Below are positions 5,224 through 7,943 of a stretch of DNA of 7,943 nucleotides, in pieces. The notes beneath the pieces were generated by a model that was not told the DNA's origin, did not search any database, and saw only the letters and a list, made by a program, of their open reading frames with translations. The first letter of the stretch is position 1. Each line of letters starts with the position of its first letter. This stretch comes from CAYUPI01 sp964446585 (GTDB lineage Bacteria; Verrucomicrobiota; Verrucomicrobiia; Limisphaerales; UBA8199). The stretch covers positions 1-7,943 of the forward strand of contig CAYUPI010000114.1 in the NCBI GenBank assembly GCA_964446585.1, written 5' to 3'. Made by a program: the position numbers and the translations under genes.

Positions 5224-7098
5224 ATGAGCAAAACAACGCAGACTGAAACCAAAAAGACCGCGGCTGACAAACGGGCGGAGCTCGGGCCGGCCATGTCCGG
5301 CAGCGAAATCCTGGTCGCCTGCCTCGAACGCGAAGGGGTTGATACGATTTTCGCCTATCCCGGCGGGGCCAGCATGGAGATTCATCAGGCGCTTACCCGT
5401 TCGAAAAAGATTCGCACGGTCCTGCCCCGCCACGAACAGGGCGGAGCCTTTGCCGCGGAGGGTTACGCGCGCGCGACCGGCCGGGCGGGCGTTTGCATGG
5501 CGACGAGCGGCCCCGGCGCGACCAACCTGGTCACCGGCATCGCCGATGCCTTCATGGATTCAGTGCCCCTGGTCGCCATCACCGGCCAGGTGCCTCAAGC
5601 CATGATCGGCAAGGGCGGTTTTCAGGAAACAGACATTTATGGCATGACGCTGCCGGTCGTGAAGCACAGCTATCTCATCACCGAGATCAACGACATTCCG
5701 CGCATTGTCAAAGAGGCGTTTCATATCGCACAGACGGGCCGGCCCGGGCCGGTGCTGATCGATTTGCCCAAGAACGTTCAACAGGCGCGCACGCAGCCCG
5801 TGTTTCCCAAGGAGGTCAATCTCCGCGGCTATCGCCTGGACCGCGAAGCGAGTGACATTGAACTCAACGAGATTATCGGACTCATCGCCAAGTCCGAACG
5901 GCCTGTCCTTTACGTTGGCGGGGGCATTATCACCGGCAATGCCAGCGGCGAATTATTCCGGTTTGCTGAAGCAACACAGATCCCGGTGACGACAACGATC
6001 ATGGGCTGCGGCGCGTTTCCCGAAACGCACGAGCTTTCGTTGCGCTGGCTGGGGATGCATGGCGCCGCTTACGCCAATTGGGCAGTCAACGGGGAATTCG
6101 AGCCGCGGAGCAAAGTGACCGATCCGATGAAGAAGATCGCGCCGGGCGCCGATTTGTTGCTGGCGTTCGGAGTGCGGTTTGACGACCGCGTGACCGGGAA
6201 CGTGCAGAAATTCTGCGAGAGCGGGACGATTGTCCACATCGACATCGATCCTGCGGAAATCAACAAGAACAAACCCGCCAACCTGCCGATCGTGAGCGAC
6301 ATCAAATATGCGCTGGGCCGAATGGTGGAGATGTTAAAGGAGCGGCCACTGGAGAAGAAGTTCACGGCGTGGCACCAACAGATTGCGGCCTGGAAACGTC
6401 GAGCGCCGTTTACCTATCGAGTCACCGATGAGGTCGTCCATTCGCACCACGTGCGCGACCATCTGCAGGGCAAAGAAAACGAACTGATCCTGCCGCAAAG
6501 GGTCATCGAGCTGCTTTACGAGTTATCCAACGGTGACGCCATTTTGACCACTGGCGTGGGCCAGCATCAGATGTGGACGGCGCAATTCTATAAGTTCAAG
6601 CATCCGCGCCAGTTCCTGACCAGCGCCGGCCTGGGCGCGATGGGCTACGGCTACCCGGCGGCGCTGGGCGCGAAAGTGGCTTTCCCCGACCGGCAGGTGA
6701 TCGATATTGACGGAGACGGCTCGTTCCTGATGAACGTGCAGGAATTGGCCACGGCGCACATCGAGAAAATCGCCGCCAAAGCCATCATCCTCAACAACCA
6801 GCACCTGGGCATGGTCGTGCAATGGGAGGACAGATTTTTCGAAGGCAACCGCGGCCATACGTATCTGGGAGACCCGGGCAACCGGAAGCAGATCTATCCG
6901 GACTACCTGGGAATGGCCAAGAGCTTCAATGTGCCTTGCGAGCGCATCATGTACTTGAGCGAATTGAGGCCCGCGATGCAGCGGATGCTCGACTCCGAAG
7001 AACCTTATGTGCTGGATGTGATCGTGCCCTACACGGAGCACGTGCTGCCGTTCATTCCGGCGGGACGGACAGTCGCCGATATGATTTGGAAGGCTTAG
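5224..7098 (+). CDS. ilvB: Acetolactate synthase (AHAS) large, catalytic subunit
   Basis: This ThDP- and FAD-dependent enzyme condenses pyruvate with pyruvate or 2-oxobutyrate, the first common step of valine, leucine and isoleucine synthesis, in the cytoplasm. The 624 residues show the N-terminal Pyr domain (YPGGASMEIH, catalytic Glu71 in RHEQGG, TSGPGATNL, GKGGFQETD), the central FAD domain (VLYVGGG, RFDDRVTGN, HIDIDPAEINKN), and the C-terminal PP domain with GDGSF (497-501) and NN (524-525), the metal-ThDP motif, then VVQWEDRF with Trp534. It exceeds the usual 560-600 residues through a ~23-residue N-terminal tail and an apparent insertion of about 17-19 residues (289-307) between YANWAV and ADLLLAFGVRFDD. 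The start at 5224 is supported by GGAAGG at 5213-5218, five bases away; Met24 (5293) is an alternative. No ilvN/ilvH regulatory subunit follows. The upstream attenuator predicts control by Val/Leu tRNA charging. Confidence 0.95.
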   Translation: MSKTTQTETKKTAADKRAELGPAMSGSEILVACLEREGVDTIFAYPGGASMEIHQALTRSKKIRTVLPRHEQGGAFAAEGYARATGRAGVCMATSGPGATNLVTGIADAFMDSVPLVAITGQVPQAMIGKGGFQETDIYGMTLPVVKHSYLITEINDIPRIVKEAFHIAQTGRPGPVLIDLPKNVQQARTQPVFPKEVNLRGYRLDREASDIELNEIIGLIAKSERPVLYVGGGIITGNASGELFRFAEATQIPVTTTIMGCGAFPETHELSLRWLGMHGAAYANWAVNGEFEPRSKVTDPMKKIAPGADLLLAFGVRFDDRVTGNVQKFCESGTIVHIDIDPAEINKNKPANLPIVSDIKYALGRMVEMLKERPLEKKFTAWHQQIAAWKRRAPFTYRVTDEVVHSHHVRDHLQGKENELILPQRVIELLYELSNGDAILTTGVGQHQMWTAQFYKFKHPRQFLTSAGLGAMGYGYPAALGAKVAFPDRQVIDIDGDGSFLMNVQELATAHIEKIAAKAIILNNQHLGMVVQWEDRFFEGNRGHTYLGDPGNRKQIYPDYLGMAKSFNVPCERIMYLSELRPAMQRMLDSEEPYVLDVIVPYTEHVLPFIPAGRTVADMIWKA

Positions 7099-7118
7099 CC
7101 GGAACGATGGAGTTGAAC

Positions 7119-7148
7119 CACTAATTGACATTAATAAACACCAATGGA
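7119..7148 (+). repeat. Degenerate 10-bp tandem repeat, three units
   Basis: Three successive decamers (CACTAATTGA, CATTAATAAA, CACCAATGGA) share the pattern CAYYAATNRA. They begin 21 bases after the ilvB stop. It resembles short CACTAAT-type dispersed repeats that I associate with Verrucomicrobiota intergenic DNA. The resemblance is from memory and the function is unknown. Confidence 0.45.
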
Positions 7149-7254
7149 ACAGGGACCAGAGCGGTGCTCCTGGTAGAACTGGAACAGCCTATTAAGCAGT
7201 TACAGGTTCCCAAGCAGGTGCTGTGAGCGGGCAGCCCAGAGATTTCGCGTCGAT

Positions 7255-7279
7255 TCGTCCCGCCCTGCGGGATGGTTTT
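7255..7279 (+). terminator. Possible ilvB terminator
   Basis: TCCCGC (7258-7263) pairs with GCGGGA (7267-7272) around CCT. Two wobble pairs and one C-G pair extend the stem to 9 bp, and TTTT (7276-7279) follows. It is about 160 bases after the ilvB stop. The CCCGCCCTGCGGG core also resembles the ends of the dispersed repeats at 1170-1183 and 1551-1565, so it could be a repeat remnant rather than a dedicated terminator. An ACCAGAGC/GCT-C-CTGGT hairpin also sits at 7155-7174 but lacks a T-run. Confidence 0.35.
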
Positions 7280-7325
7280 CCGCTGCATGGTTACGGCTTA
7301 GGTTTCGAGAGTTGGACTTCGAGGT

Positions 7326-7347
7326 AAAATGCCTCCGCTTGAGGCAT
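7326..7347 (-). terminator. Possible weak terminator of the antitoxin gene
   Basis: Reading the minus strand, ATGCCTC and GAGGCAT form a perfect 7-bp stem around AAGCG, followed by TTT (7328-7326). It begins 10 bases after the antitoxin stop codon. The T-run is short, so termination would be inefficient. On the plus strand the hairpin has no T-run and would not serve ilvB. Confidence 0.4.
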
Positions 7348-7357
7348 CCAGAGGGTT

Positions 7358-7606
7358 CTATATCTCATCCGGACTGAACGGCTTTGGCTTGATCTTGCCC
7401 GATCCAAAATTCCGGATGGATTTCATCACATTTTTGTCAGCCACGATTTCCAGGGTCTCCAAAATCGCCTCAATTCGCTCTTTGGAAACCACGAAGGCGA
7501 CGGTGCGGCCATGACGGCAGACAGCCACGCTGCCGTTTTTCTCGGCGCGCTTGATTACCTGGGGCGCCTGGTCCTGAAGCTCCGTAATACTTAAAGAAAC
7601 ATCCAT
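7358..7606 (-). CDS. Orphan Phd/YefM-type antitoxin
   Basis: The 82-residue product fits the Phd/YefM antitoxin family: an N-terminal DNA-binding part (SITELQDQAPQVIKRAEKNG, about 6-25), a beta-hairpin with the typical VAVCRHGRTVAFVVSKERIEA (about 27-47), then a helix and a charged, flexible C-terminus (FGSGKIKPKPFSPDEI) that would normally wrap the toxin. Such proteins neutralise RelE/YoeB, Doc or similar toxins and repress their own operon. Start ATG 7606 is supported by the Shine-Dalgarno sequence AGAGGT at 7621-7616, nine bases away. No toxin gene is present on either side: downstream there are only 259 bases to ilvB, upstream about 337 bases without a suitable ORF. It may be a lone regulator, a remnant of a pair, or pair with a toxin elsewhere. 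The family call is by pattern only. Confidence 0.8.
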   Translation of the reverse strand: MDVSLSITELQDQAPQVIKRAEKNGSVAVCRHGRTVAFVVSKERIEAILETLEIVADKNVMKSIRNFGSGKIKPKPFSPDEI

Positions 7607-7643
7607 TTAGATTCTACCTCTGTTCACGCGGCTGCGTTGTCAA
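7607..7643 (-). promoter_or_regulatory. Antitoxin promoter/RBS region
   Basis: On the minus strand, AGAGGT (7621-7616) is a convincing ribosome binding site. TTGACA (7643-7638) is a perfect -35 hexamer, and TAGAAT (7616-7611) matches five of six -10 bases but with an over-long 21-base spacer and overlapping the RBS. The pair therefore probably does not act together as a standard promoter. The RBS call is stronger than the promoter call. Confidence 0.4.
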
Positions 7644-7669
7644 TCTGAAAGCTAGCGTGGGCGCGTCGT

Positions 7670-7686
7670 CGGTCTTAAGAAGACCG
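7670..7686. repeat. Perfect 7-bp inverted repeat upstream of the antitoxin
   Basis: CGGTCTT (7670-7676) and AAGACCG (7680-7686) flank AAG. No T-run follows on either strand, so it is not a terminator. It lies 64 bases upstream of the antitoxin start and could be an operator, since Phd/YefM proteins bind palindromes near their own promoters, but the distance is large and this is speculation. Confidence 0.4.
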
Positions 7687-7790
7687 CAAAAAGCTGTCTC
7701 GGGAGAGTCGCATTTGACGCTGGGGCCATTTTGGAGATGCGGCCGGAGTGGGGCGGCTCGTCCATAAGCGTTAACCTAATCCAGTCCATC

Positions 7791-7854
7791 TTTCTGACCC
7801 CATTTTTCTGATTGTTCTTTTACCTGATGAGAGTCAGAAAAATGGGGTCAGAAA
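7791..7854. repeat. Perfect 21-bp inverted repeat, REP/MITE-like
   Basis: The arms 7791-7811 and 7834-7854 are perfect reverse complements, separated by 22 bases. Each arm contains TGACCCCATTTTTCTGA or its complement. The right arm also contains a direct repeat of GTCAGAAA (7833-7840 and 7847-7854). No T-run lies beyond the stem on either strand, so it is not an ordinary terminator. GGGGTCAG-type palindromes are known as REP-like elements near IS200-type (RAYT) transposases in various bacteria, but no transposase lies in the window. The rest of 7607-7943 holds no credible gene. Confidence 0.7.
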
Positions 7855-7943
7855 TATGAAAAGGAAATCCTATTTCGCCACGTCGGAGGGAGCGCATCTT
7901 GACACTACCACCATAATGGAGGCGTGAGAACGGTTCCTCATCC

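Noticed and set aside
6523..7131. 202-codon minus-strand open frame antisense to the ilvB C-terminus
   Set aside because: It lies opposite the conserved GDGSF...NN ThDP domain, and its composition is typical of antisense GC-rich coding DNA.
7791..7854. Interpretation of the 21-bp inverted repeat as a bidirectional terminator
   Set aside because: Its A and T runs lie inside the stem, and no T-run follows the stem on either strand.
7856..7927. 23-codon ORF after the 21-bp inverted repeat, starting MKRKSYFATSEG
   Set aside because: It is too short, has no recognisable family and no ribosome binding site. It could be a decayed transposase start but cannot be supported.
1..7943. CRISPR array, tRNA or rRNA genes, riboswitch such as a T-box
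   Set aside because: No spaced identical repeats, cloverleaf or rRNA-like segments were seen. The ilvB leader lacks a recognisable T-box sequence and instead has a Val/Leu leader ORF.

Overview
The window looks like a piece of a chromosome from the Verrucomicrobiota, probably a Pedosphaera/Limisphaerales-type soil or freshwater bacterium, or a metagenome-derived relative. This is inferred from gene content: a GloVer-repeat secreted protein, families of dispersed intergenic repeats whose spurious translations are familiar from those genomes, and a moderately GC-rich background. No rRNA, tRNA or marker gene confirms the taxon. No prophage, CRISPR array or complete mobile element is visible.

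Layout, left to right. A minus-strand secreted GloVer-repeat protein (19-696) appears shortened at its C-terminus. It is followed by about 940 bases without a credible gene (697-1640), made largely of dispersed repeat fragments, including two nearly identical ~83-bp copies 382 bases apart. A minus-strand secreted DUF4097-like protein (1641-2609), built of exact 18-residue TSGG rungs, is divergent from a plus-strand exported S9 prolyl-oligopeptidase-type peptidase (2803-4890). Next come a 333-base leader region and a plus-strand acetolactate synthase large subunit, ilvB (5224-7098). After that are a short intergenic stretch, a lone minus-strand Phd/YefM-type antitoxin (7358-7606), and a non-coding end containing a perfect 21-bp inverted repeat (7791-7854).

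The strongest finding is upstream of ilvB. A 25-codon ORF (5034-5111) encodes a peptide with a Val-Ala-Leu-Leu-Val-Val-Val-Val core. It is followed by a Rho-independent terminator and by two alternative hairpins that fit the classical ribosome-mediated attenuation model: a 1:2 protector over the Val codons, a 2:3 antiterminator, and a 3:4 terminator. The sequence therefore predicts that ilvB is controlled by charging of Val/Leu tRNA. This parallels the enterobacterial ilvB, ilvGMEDA and leu leaders, but lies in a phylum where such leaders are little discussed. No ilvN/ilvH regulatory subunit follows ilvB.

The genes do not form one pathway. The left half encodes exported proteins of unknown substrate or structural role, the middle is branched-chain amino acid biosynthesis and its control, and the right end is an orphan antitoxin next to repeat-type DNA.
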